Assembly: GCA_010909165.1 (NCBI GenBank)
Contig: VJWM01000044.1
Coordinates: 1,612,001 to 1,676,000 of the forward strand
Reading direction: 5' to 3'
DNA length: 64,000 nt
DNA from: Anthoceros angustus
Lineage: Eukaryota; Streptophyta; Anthocerotopsida; Anthocerotales; Anthocerotaceae
Shown: piece by piece, positions 1 to 10,477 of the stretch
Numbering within the stretch: position 1 is the stretch's first letter
How the letters are laid out: every line of letters begins with the position of its first letter
Notes under the pieces: generated by a model
Databases searched by the model: none
Told to the model about the DNA's origin: nothing
What the model saw: only the letters and a program-made list of their open reading frames with translations
Position numbers and translations under genes: made by a program

Positions 1-703
1 AGAAATCCCAGCAACTCCAAACAGCAAGGCAGACACGACAGAGAAAATGGGAGCAGGCCGCGCACCCCGGCAGCGCAAGTGCCTTGGCATGATCCCGCGG
101 CCTCGGCAGCACCGCCGCCACCGACTCCAGTCGCGAGCAGCCCTGTGGCAGCCGTTGCTGCCTCCTCCGACTCGCAGGAGGCTCCGCTTCCGGCATCGGA
201 CTGGGCGCACGCAGTCCATTTCTTGACGACGTGAGTGGGCAGGCAGATTTTGACGATGTACTGTTGCGTCACTGTGACGAAGAGGGAGATGAATCCCAGG
301 AGCATGAGCTCTGCACGGGAGCCGGTTCACCACACACTGTCAGGTAGGCTGTCAGCGAATCCACGCAACCCTTTCCCATTCCCTGCTCCAGAAGCTGAAG
401 TTGTAGCGATCACCAACCTTCCTTCATCTTCTCCAGCGCCTGCAGCCATGCTTTTTGCTTGTTCTTCTTAAACCACTGCCCCACAAATCGCCCACAAAAT
501 GTCACACTGCGTAGGTCAGGATCCAGAAGCATCGCAATTCGAACTCGGAAATGGAGCTGGGTTCGGGCCTCGGTAGCTACCAGACCCAGCCGATGAATTG
601 CCCGCTCCACCGCAAACGATACCACCACGAACACCGTGCAGACGACAGCAATCACCCAGGTGGGAGTGAGAGCAAGCGACCTCCCCTCGGACCCTCCCGC
701 CAT
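1..703 (-). CDS. MLO: MLO-like seven-transmembrane protein, 5' part (cut by window edge)
   Basis: N-terminal three exons of an MLO-family plasma-membrane protein; the rest lies beyond base 1. Exon 1 (581-703) starts at ATG 703 and encodes 41 residues, with the TPTWVIAVV motif and the first membrane helix ending ERAIHRLGL. Exon 2 (418-475) encodes WFKKNKQKAWLQALEKMKE. Exon 3 begins at 310 with ELMLLGFISLFVTVTQ and runs to about 75, ending in an Ala/Gly-rich extracellular loop with cysteines. Donors and acceptors (CTG|GTAGCT, GGCAG|TGG, GTGCAG|AGC) keep phase. MLO proteins act in calcium/calmodulin-linked signalling, powdery-mildew susceptibility, root thigmomorphogenesis and pollen-tube reception in flowering plants; the role here is inferred only by family. 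It is the copy closest to canonical angiosperm MLO at the exon 2/3 junction. Confidence 0.85.
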
Positions 704-2180
704 AATTCTCAACGCTGCTCCTCCCTTCCAATCCCAATCCTAAGCTTTCTCACTCTCCACTGTGGTGGATTCCGAGATTTCCAGCTTCCCAGGGCCCGTC
801 GGCGGCGGCCCCGTCAGACGCCAATGCGGCCTCGTCTCAAAAAATTCCCTCCAAGTCTGGCGCGGGCACAGCGTCTGCGGGCATCACCACACGGTGATTG
901 GCATGCCGGCGGGAATGTTGCGCTCCCGGCAGCGAGCCAAGTCTGGAAGAATGCGCTTTGAGCGCTGGCGCGCAAGCTTGATTTGATGGGGGAGACCGAA
1001 TTTCACTGACGCCTGAAAGCTGGAGAGCGGCTGCATTTAATGAACTGGAGCTTGGCTGTTCAGATACATCCAACATTCGGCCCAGGTTGGTTACCTCTTT
1101 CCTCGACGCTTCTTCCCGGTGCAGCCTTTTTTTTAATGAGCAGGCAGTCGTCAGCGAATGAGCCCCAGGTTTCTGAGACGCGCCAGGACCCAGGACCAAG
1201 GACCCAGGTGTCGGACTGGGGTCGGGCTGGAAAGCGCCTTTTCTGTTTTCCTTCGTTGGGCGATTAGACCGTCACTCAAATTTGCGGACCAAGAGGACAG
1301 GCTGCCAGCGCAATCGCAAGCGCTTCGGGATTGGAGGGGAAGGAGTAGCAGAATGCCAAATGGCGGGCAGTCGGTGATGGACAAAATCCCTGCCCAGACA
1401 GAGATATACTGCTGGACTAGTAGTTAAGAATCGTGCTCCACTTTGGCCGGCACTATGGATATGAGGCAGCTGCGGCTAAGAGGCGCGCCGGCCAGCGGCG
1501 CAAAACAGCGCATCACAGCGTCACAGCCAGCCCGTCATCCGTGCCACTGAAAACCTAACTGGCGATGGCGACGAAGGTTAGTGGCTGCTCGGAAATACCC
1601 CTTTGGTTTCGTACGATAAAACATCCTTGGATTTGCCGAACTGTTTATTTTCCTAGTGGAGGGCTGTCATGGCAACGCGGTTGCGGCTTCATCCTGTCTG
1701 TAACGTCCGTGATCCCGTCCCGACTCCGAATCCGTGGTCCATCCAGCAGGAGCTTGAGCTAAAACACGGTTTCCTGCATGGATCATGTCTCCATCCTCCC
1801 AGTACTCACAGGCGGTGGAAAGTGGAGATGCCCACCAGTGACCACTGCCAAGCACCCTGCCTTTGCTCCAGGACTCGAAGGGACCGCATCGAAGCATGCC
1901 ATGCCTGCTGGCCCCTGATATTCTCTACGCGAGCATCGCGTGGGACTGGCGAGGTCATGAGGTCGCCTTAATCAACTCCAGGTCAAACGGAAATATCTCC
2001 CACTGGTGCCGAATTCAGTACCTCCAGCCTCTCCAGACATACTGGCCCACAGTCTACTGACAGGGGTAACCAAACATTTCGGGCATTTAAAGTCCCAAGT
2101 ACACGCATTTCTGCACGGACGTAGACAAGCACATTGTGAGGTGACACTGCAAACACCTGCACTGATGGGCTGGCTGGTAC
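704..2180. other. Intergenic region between two MLO genes
   Basis: About 1.5 kb with several overlapping short open frames on both strands but no recognisable domain, no consistent codon pattern and no splice-supported gene. It should contain the promoter of the MLO gene to its left (start at 703, minus strand) and the 3' flank of the MLO gene ending at 2930. Confidence 0.5.
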
Positions 2181-2975
2181 TGAAGGTTTGTATATTGGTT
2201 TGCAAGTCTAGAGCAGGCCTCAGAGAAGCTGTCCCAGTAATCTCCAACTACAGAATTCAGCACACAAGGGCCACGACAGGCCATCTTCAGTGGAGGGCTC
2301 TCCACACAGGTTCAATCGTGATGCAGGATGCAGCTTCCCAGCCTGCTTGTTCATACATGTGACACGATCAGCGGCCAGGGGGACCTAGAATCATTGAGGA
2401 CTAATCCTCGACTTCCTCACTGTTTCGATGCCCTGGGTCTTACCTGATAATGAAGGTTTGTATACTGGTTTCCTAGTCTAGCGCAGGCCTCAGAGGAGCC
2501 TGTCCCAGCAATCTCCAGCTACAAAATTCAGCACACAAGGGCCACGACAGGCCGTCTTCAGTGGGCCTCTCCATACAGGTTCAATCGTGATGCAGGATGC
2601 AGCTTCCCAGCTCGCTTGTTCATACATGTGACACGATCAGCGGCCAGGGGGACCTAGAATCATTGAGGGCTAATACTCGACGGCTTCACAATTTCGATGC
2701 CCTTGGTTTTGACTGATACTGAAGGTTGTATACTGGTTTCCTAGTCTAGAGCAGGCCTCAGAGAAGCGTGTCCAAGTACTCTCCAGCTACAGAGTTCAGC
2801 ACACAAGGGCAGAGCCAGGCCATCTTCAGTGGAGGGCTCTCCTCACAGGTTCAATCGTGATGCAGGATGCAGCTTCCCAGCCCGCTTGTTCATACATGTG
2901 ACACGATCAGCGGCTAGGGGGACCTAGAATCATTGAGGACTAACCCTCGACTTCTTCACGGTTTCGATGCCCTTG
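2181..2975 (-). repeat. Three tandem ~270-bp repeats containing the MLO terminal coding segment
   Basis: Units begin at 2181, 2451 and 2720 (periods 270 and 269). Each contains, on the minus strand, a copy of the last ~16 codons of the adjacent MLO gene plus its TGA and 3' flank. The rightmost unit is the real end of the gene (stop 2930-2932). The other two encode KTQGIETVRKSRISPQ and VKTKGIEIVKPSSISPQ, each ending in TGA at the same place. Both extra copies are preceded on the minus strand by TATCAG, a usable splice acceptor, so they may serve as alternative last exons. Confidence 0.85.
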
Positions 2976-5900
2976 GTTTTGCCATACAGCCGCTGACACT
3001 GCCTTTCGAGAGGGCAGGCGGGGCTTAGACCCTCGCCAGGGACAGTGACTGCCGTGCTCGCGGGAATCGATGCGTCTGGCGCCGCGTTAGCCAGATGCCC
3101 GGCAGCAGCTACCAGCTGTATCGTGGATACCAGTTTCTTCTTCTTCGTCGAGTCTGGTGGAACTGCCGAGTCGGAAACCTGTCGACTCGAGTCGGGAGTG
3201 CTTGGTTCTGACCGCATATTGGATTCTCCCGACTCGCTGTCAGACTCGGTCCTCCTTCTTCTCGCCTGCGCTTTCGCACGCCAGCTTTGGAGACCCTCCA
3301 TGACGTTTCTGTTGAACACAGTCGCCTTCAGGGAGCTTCCCATCTGGACATCCGTCATGCAGGTGAAGGTCAGGACATGGCAGAAGTTGTTGGGCGTTGC
3401 TGAGGTGGATAGCAGGTGTGGCTTTGGGTGGTTATTACCTGGGAAATGAGGGCGTATGTTGGCAACGTACTGTAACTGGCTAGCAGGAGCGTCAGTGCCC
3501 TACGGAGACCCACCAGCTTGATGGATTAGTCGCAGACACAAGTGAGGTTCTGAGGCAGACAGCGATCCGCAGGAAGCCACTTACCCCAATACGAGTCGCA
3601 CCCAGAGAAGCGATTGCTTTCCAAAGAAGCACGTTTTATAGCCGAAGGTTGCCTGCACTCACGGTCGGTTAGTATCCTCAGGCACCTCAACTGTTCTTCC
3701 ATGGGAAAGAGTTCCAGGCACAGGTTCCGGCCTTACCAGCAGCCAAATAAAAAGTGCCAGTTCGAACGAGTTCTGCATTGCACCAAAGAATACGCCATTG
3801 CAGTCAGGGAACAGAAACCATGACAAGAAAAACAAATGGATCAAACTTCCAGAAGCGCGCACCTGGAAAATGATGAAGTGGATAACCCTCTTCAGAATCT
3901 TCGGTTTGCCCAGCCAAAACAGATCGTCACTGGGCTTGATGCCTTCCACAAAGGTTTCAACGGCTTTCGGCTGCTCGGGGTCCTCGTTCTTTCCGCCATT
4001 CTTGTCTTTCAGGGCAAGTCTCTTCGCTTGCAGAGCAAGGGTTGCAATGATATGCTCTTGTTTTGCTCCAATGATGAGGACCAGCTGCACAACACACGGT
4101 TCGATGAGCTGCATGGGGGACTAGAAAGCATACCAAGGCAAAAAACAGAGGTTTCTCCAATTTCCAGGAATGGACACTGATGAGTTAAGTCATGTAATTT
4201 GCTTACCAGAGTTGGAATGAAAGCCGCCCAGAAGTATGTATACCAAGCTGCAAAACAAAAAAGAGCAACCATACCCGTCAGAGCACACCGGAACTCGTAC
4301 AAGGAACGTGGGACACCATGACACGACGCCCAATATGGTCTCACCGTTAACATTGAGGAGGAGAAAGAGGACAACAAATGCCCAGAGCCACCAACTGCAA
4401 GAAGCTTGGTCAGCTTGCGGTGGACAAACAACATCGAAACAATACTGCCGACCGAAAACGCCTCTTCATTCAGCCGTGCCAACTCACCTGATACCAATGA
4501 CAGATTTGAAATCCACTTCCAAGGAACGCATGATATAGTCCCGGAAATTGAACGAATCCGATAGTTGGTGTTGCTGTGACAGATGCTCACGTGTTTGTGA
4601 GAAAGGAAGAACATACTAATCTGTCCAGTTTCTCTTACACGTAGTAACAATACCAGGCACAAAAACTTACGTGCAGGAATGCTACACGCATTGTGAGATA
4701 GTCATCGTGGGGTAACTGCCCAGCAAATTGTCGGAAGAAACAGAGCTACCAGAAAAACATCAACACACTGGCCTGTAATCCACGCAGCTTGAGAATGGGA
4801 TTCCACAACAATAAAGAACGAGCAGAAGCAACAACTCACAATCCAGATGAAGACCGGAGACTCGGCCCACGGGTGGCTTGTGTGTCTTTTAATGAAAGAC
4901 TGCCTCGTGTCCATACAACTAGCCTTGTTGCAGATTCTAGCCTGGAGCGCTGCAACGAACCATCTGGAATTGTGAGTAGCGCAAGCAAGTAGAAATATCC
5001 TCAACTTGCAGCAGTCTACCAGCATGAAAGCACAAGGCAGTTGTATTGCACCCGCCAACCTGTAGCGCCATTGTAATCAGGATCCCGAGTCTCTCGTTCC
5101 CACTTTTTCCAGTGATCTACCTGCGACGAGCAGCAATCGATTCGGATCTCACATATGTGCCTATGACTAGAAACATTGCGGAGAAGCCACAACCTTACCC
5201 TCAAAAACCCTAGGCAGACCGTCAGGAAGCAGTAGCCTACGTGCACCACTGCCAGCACAAAAATGAAAATGTGCAGCTGGTGGAGACCTTCTACAGAAAT
5301 AAAGGGAACCTTTCCCTGCACATCAATCACCAACAATCTCCATGGTCACCAAAACCCAGGAAAGAGCTCGACAATCCAAGAAACCTGCACTTGTTCAGCA
5401 CATTACCTTGGCTTCACAACCGGATTCCCCCCCGGACGACATCAAACGACGTCTGTGCCATGAAGCATGCTCTTCTGATGGGGGAAGAGCATCTCCCTCC
5501 GCAAGATACTGCGACCTGTCACACGGGAGCATGTGGCTTGCAAACTCCGGGGAAACACAGATCTTGGACACCGATGTCTGAAAGACAGTCAGAAGCAGAG
5601 AGATGAACCCCAAGAGCATGAGCTCTGCATCATCCACGTGGCCCCGAGGTCAGTACGGGCCCCCAATGCAGGCTGACTTGACTATGCAGGCATTCACAAC
5701 GCAAAGCTCGAGAGTATCCTACCTACCCTCGGTCATCTTGTCCAACACCTTCCGCAGAGGCCTCTGGCCCGTCTTCTTCAAATACTGCAAGAGTACAGAC
5801 AACAAAACAGCTCAAAGACCTGATCTACAAGTCCTGGAAGCACGGGAAGCGGCAAACAACCGAACCCACCTTCTTCAGCCGATGAATGCCTCGTTCCAGC

Positions 5901-5980
5901 AGCAGAGAGATGCCAATAAACAGAGCAACGACAGACGCCACCGAGTAGGTGGGCGTCTCCTCTAGAGTTGCCTCAGCCAT
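2930..5980 (-). CDS. MLO: MLO-like seven-transmembrane protein (second of cluster)
   Basis: Multi-exon MLO gene read right to left. Exon 1 (5870-5980, 37 residues) starts at ATG 5980 and carries ETPTYSVASVV and the first helix. Later conserved blocks are YLKKTGQRPLRKVLDKM (near 5760), ELMLLGFISLLLTVFQ (near 5610), GKVPFISVEGLHQLHIFIF (near 5300), the DDYLTMRVAF-type block (near 4700), RDYIMRSLEVDFKSVIGI (near 4510), WLWAFVVLFLLLNV (near 4370), WYTYFWAAFIPTLV (near 4230), LVLIIGAKQEHIIATLAL (near 4080), FELALFIWLL (near 3750) and FGYKTCFFGKQ (near 3630). The last exon starts near 3346 with QMGSSLKATVF and a calmodulin-binding-type stretch (LQSWRAKAQARRRR), followed by a Ser/Pro/Asp-rich cytosolic tail that ends RLYGKTKGIETVKKSRVSPQ. 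The exon order and topology match a complete MLO. Internal exon edges were not all fixed. The 3' coding segment is tandemly repeated downstream. Confidence 0.88.
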
Positions 5981-6525
5981 TCCTCCTCACTCACTTCACT
6001 TCACCGATCCTTGATCCCTCAGCAGCCAGCTGATTTCAATCCGAGCAGCTTCCAGCGCCTTTTCCACTCCTGATTGCTGAGGAGTATCGCCCTACTGCTC
6101 CGCCACAAATCTTCCCCATCCGAAACACCGCTCGCATTGTCGCTGGTTCAGCCAAGACACAGATCCTGCCCGACCGAGCGAATGTGACATCCCTTGTTCA
6201 CGGAACCTGGCTCCCCTGGAGACCGAAAAAGGACAGCCTCTCGTGATTTTATCTGTGGAGGCTGGAAACCCGCTTTGCATTCCGTTTTCGTCCATGTCAA
6301 CGGGCAGGAGCAGTAATCGGAGAAGACGCCAATCGCAGGCCGCATTGCAAAATTTGCAACAATAATCGATTAGAACATGGCCGCAAGATTAGGCAATTCG
6401 AAGCCACCACCGCTCCTTCGTCACCGTCTGGTGACTGGTTATGCTGTCGGCAATGAACCTCACTTTTCCAGCTATCCTTGCTGTCCACTTTGGAGAGCGT
6501 GAATGTACGGCGGGAATCGGATAAG
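5981..6525. other. Intergenic spacer between MLO genes
   Basis: 545 bp between the start of one MLO gene (5980) and the stop of the next (6526). It must hold the promoter of the left gene. No TATA box close to a plausible position, repeat or extra gene was convincing. Confidence 0.4.
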
Positions 6526-9490
6526 CTACCTCCCGATTTCCTCTCGTTCAGCGGGACTGGGAAGGATGTTGTCGGTGAAATGACTATCGTCCGTTTTCAT
6601 CAGTCTTACGCCGGCGGTGGTGAGCTGACCTGCTTCACGCTCCGCTTTCAGGGCCCGCTCACGCCATCCCAGCAGACCGTAGTAGACTGTTTCGGCGGTG
6701 AGAGCATCGTCCGGGGTTTTGAGAGATGAAGCCATCTGGGTGACCCACATGCTGCATTGTGAGCAGAGGTGCAGATTGCGGAGTTGGGGTTGCTTGAAGA
6801 GCAGAGATTTGTTAGGGGAAGGTTGTGGGCACCTGGGTCACCAGAGCGTAGGTTGGCAAGGTGCTGTAGCTGGACAGCAGCTGGGTGAAGATCCTGCGGA
6901 AGTGCAGGGCGCCGGGTGAAGTTCTTGGTGAGTTTGGGAGAGCGGAAAGCGAGGTGGTGAGCGGGTGAAGAAAGCTTACCCTATTGCCAGGCGGATGTAG
7001 AGGAACTGAGGTTGGCCCCAAATGCATGCTCTGGAGCCGAAGGATATCTGCAGGCAGGCACGCACGCACGCACGCTGAATGAATACTAGTGGACAGCAGT
7101 GAAGTTGTGGGATGTATAGATCGTGAGGTAAGGGTGTGGACTGACCCTTATCCACACGATGGTGGCCAGCTCGAAAGAGTTCTGCAGGACGTGCGTTTCA
7201 CTCAGTGAGTTCACTGACAGGTGCAGCAATGCAGGGAAGCATTGAACTTAATCATGCCTGGCGGTAGAGCAATCACCTGGAACATGCTGACACGAAGCAA
7301 TGCAAGAAGCAGCTTCGGACGGTTGAACCAGAACAAATTGTCGCTGGGCTTGATGGCGCTCGTGATCTCTTTCTTGTCGATTGCTAGCTCAGGATCTAAG
7401 TTGATGTCATTCCCTCCGTCTGGTACGCTCTGAGCATGTCTTTCTGCTTGCAGAGTTAGGGTTGCCAGCACATGTTGCTGCTTTGTTCCAACTGTGAGGA
7501 CAAGCTGCAACCCTCGACGTCACATGTTTGCTCAGACAGTAGCTCCATAATGGCAATTGCAATGTCTGGCGTGAGATACTTACAAAAGCAGGGAGAAACG
7601 CTGCCCACATGTATGTGTTCCAACCTGCATCCGGGTGCCAAACGAGGCTGAGATCACGGCCCCTACGCTGGCAAAGCCTACTGTATATGCTGAGAGGGGC
7701 GCATTGGACTCATTGGGTTCTCACCATGGATATCCAGCAGCAGTAGCAGGACGACCAGGAGCCAAAGCCACCAGCTTCAGAGAAGGAACAGAAAAGCAGG
7801 TTAGACGCTCATCCTAAGATTTGTTAAAACGGGCGGTCTTCAAAGGAGCAAGTCACTGGCTCACCTGATTGCAATGACCTCCTTGAACTCAGTCCCCATG
7901 GATCCCACCACGTAGTCCCGGAAGTGGAATGCATCCCCTAGGTTGTGATTCTGACATTGCAAACCAACCACCGTCGTGAAACGATCTAGCATATGTAGTT
8001 CTGAGCTCTGACAGCGTGCAACCCAATGCAAGGAAGTGAACTAAGAACAGTTCCTTCCACCTTACATGTACAAATCCCGCACGAAGTGTGAGGTAGTCTT
8101 CCCGTGATACAGGAACGAAGAATTGCCGTACGAAGCACTTCTGAAAACCCGAGTTCAAGCTCGGTTAGTTCCTTTCTCTATGTCAAGGCTTGCATCTGCC
8201 TGCGGCTTCAGATACTTACAGTCCATACGAAAACGGGAGACTGTGTCTGCTCCTGGGTAAAAAACCAAAATCTTCGGGTACTACTGGGAGCTTTGGATCT
8301 CTCGATGTACCGCATCTCCAAATCTGTCAGACACGCACAGAGTGTGTTTCAATTGGAGATTCTACGGAAGTGGTTGCCAGGAGCTTGGTTATGGAAGATC
8401 ACGTATGACAGCGTCCAGAGATAATAGATGGTTTGGTTACAACTCTGATCGAAGATGAACGAAAAGCTAGCTAGCATCACCTTTCCGCCCACAATAATCC
8501 GCACAGCGAGCTTCGTTCTCCCACGGCTTCCAGCTGCGCACCTGGATTTGAGCAAAGCGGCTGATCGCAGGATGATACAATACGAGAGAGACTTGCAATC
8601 GACTACAAGTTTACAACTCACCTTGGAGAAGCCCAAGACCACCAGAAGAAGGCTGTAGAAGATGTGCAGAATCGCCAGTACAAAAATGAAGAAGTGCAGC
8701 TGGTTGAGACCTTCTGAAGGAATCAAGGAAACCTTGCCCTGTGCACATCATGCGCCAATGGTCAGCCAGTAGTCACTGAGTCGAGTCTCTGCAGAGTGGG
8801 CAGATCGCAATCTTGTATTCAAATTGAATCTGGAATTCACTTGACTCACTTGTGCTGCGCAAACAGGATCATGCTGAGCTGCGATGGCCTCGCTCAGCTC
8901 GCTGTCAGGCACAGAGAGCAGTCTACGAAGTTGGTGGTCTGGTTTACAAGGCATCATGTGGCGGGCGAACTTTTCCGGCACGCACAGCTTGGAAATGGGC
9001 TTGTGAAAGACCTCCAGCAGCCACGATGCGAATCCCAGAAGCAGCAACTCTGAGACATCGAGGACACAGGACTTCACACCGCGTCCAGGGAGCGCACACG
9101 GAAAATGTACAGGATCAAACAAGACGAGGAACCAAACCGTACCGTGGATCATCTTGTCCATCACTTGGCGAACCGGCCTGATCCGGGTCCTCTTCAGATG
9201 CTGCAAGAACCAAGTCACGATCACACACTCGTTGCACGGACCTCGACAGTAATAGTTCTATAAGAGTAGTGCACACAATAAGACGGCCATCCAGCGCCGA
9301 ATCCTGATCCATCTCATCCAAGGTTGCAGGCTATGCATGCGCAGGCACTTCCGAGGATCCGGTGTAGACTCAGGTGCTGTACCTTCTGGATGCTATCTTC
9401 CAGCAGTAGGGAGATGAGGATTATGAGCGCAGCTGCAGTTGCGACACAGTATGTAGGAGTGTGCTCCAGAGCCTCTCCGTCGCCTGCCAT
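6526..9490 (-). CDS. MLO: MLO-like seven-transmembrane protein (third of cluster), short C-terminal tail
   Basis: Exon 1 (9383-9490) starts at ATG 9490 and encodes 36 residues (MAGDGEALEHTPTYCVATAA and first helix). Downstream blocks are RTRIRPVRQVMDKM (near 9170), ELLLLGFASWLLEVFHKPI (near 9040), GKVSLIPSEGLNQLHFFIF (near 8730), FVRQFFVPVSREDYLTLRAG (near 8120), FHFRDYVVGSMGTEFKEVIA (near 7930), SWWLWLLVVLLLLLDIHG (near 7780), WNTYMWAAFLPAFV (near 7610), LVLTVGTKQQHVLATLTLQA (near 7500), DNLFWFNRPKLL (near 7340), FELATIVWI (near 7170) and FTQLLSSYSTLPTYALVTQ (near 6880). The final exon begins QMASSLKTPDDA and stops at TAG 6526-6528, leaving only ~70 cytosolic residues. The calmodulin-binding-like segment is LLGWRERALKAEREA, followed by none of the long Ser/Pro tail of its neighbours. 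A (CACG)n run sits in an intron near 7060. Confidence 0.86.
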
Positions 9491-10255
9491 AGGAGCGCAG
9501 CCTGCAGAGCTCGCAGTGCAGTGCCACGCTTTGAGGATGGCCAGGTGCTTTTCTGAGCATGGCGTCCGCCTCGACTGAGGCTTAATCCTGAAGATGTCCA
9601 GAACGAGGGGCAGGGCCCAGGCCCACGGAGTGACGGAGAGGAGAGGTACCAGTCTTGGTTAGGGAGCCCGTCAGAGTGCTGGATTCTTGGTAACAGAGCC
9701 CCAATCAGGCTTGCAAGCCCGGGCCCCAGTCGCCAGTCCAGCGTCACTTGGAAGCGCAAATCCATTGCCTGCGAGGGCGCTAAGTACTGCAAGCATCGTT
9801 TCTCCATGTGAGCCAACATTTTGGGCATTTTTGTTTATTTTGGGGGAAGGTGTCCAAGGCTTCCAACGTGCTCGTGTCTGCCCTGACGAGCACGAGCTTT
9901 TACGGAGGAGCTTGGAACCACTAGTTATACCATAAACGGACTCACCATCCACAGCCTGACCAGATAAGCCTCGCAACGAAATGGCTACTAAATGAAGAAT
10001 CCGGGACCTACCGGATGCTCCTGGAGCTTTGTGCCCACAAAGCCCGCTGACTCAAGGACTACGAAATGACGACAACATTCTTCCGCATCGGATCCTTCCA
10101 CATCTTCAACCTTCTAGAACCGTTCCAATTGTTCCAGCTGACACCTTGCGGTAGCCTCAAGTGATACGTGGATATGAAGCTTGAGCTGTGGTAGTCATCG
10201 GTTTACAATGTACAACAGGTGGCAATGGCCACGTCCTATCCATGGCTCAGATCTG
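9491..10255. other. Intergenic region upstream of the third MLO gene
   Basis: 765 bp that should contain the promoter of the MLO gene starting at 9490 (minus strand). No other gene, repeat or element could be supported. Confidence 0.4.
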
Positions 10256-10429
10256 CTATGTCAGCAGGCTGTAAAGTGCTGCTCGCCAAGATGCGGTGCC
10301 TACAGCAGCATCCCGAGCCATTTTGAGAAAGTCGGGTCTCCGGGCATTTCCGGCCTTATACAAAGCCTGCCGCATCTTGGGACGTTTGAGCATCACGTTT
10401 CTGGCTCTCTCACCGCCCTTTATGGGCAT
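10256..10429 (-). CDS. Small basic ORF of 57 codons downstream of MLO
   Basis: ATG at 10429 to TAG at 10256-10258. The peptide is rich in Lys/Arg with a regular look (MPIKGGERARNVMLKRPKMR, then an ALYKAGNARRPDFLKMARD segment). It lies 50 bp beyond the MLO stop at 10478. The frame is preceded by a possible acceptor (TTGCACAG), so it could also be an alternative 3' exon of that MLO gene. No family is recognised. It may be chance coding. Confidence 0.3.
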   Translation of the reverse strand: MPIKGGERARNVMLKRPKMRQALYKAGNARRPDFLKMARDAAVGTASWRAALYSLLT

Positions 10430-10477
10430 CTCCTGTGCAAGTACAGAATCTGTACGTACCTATCATTTCCGTGAACA

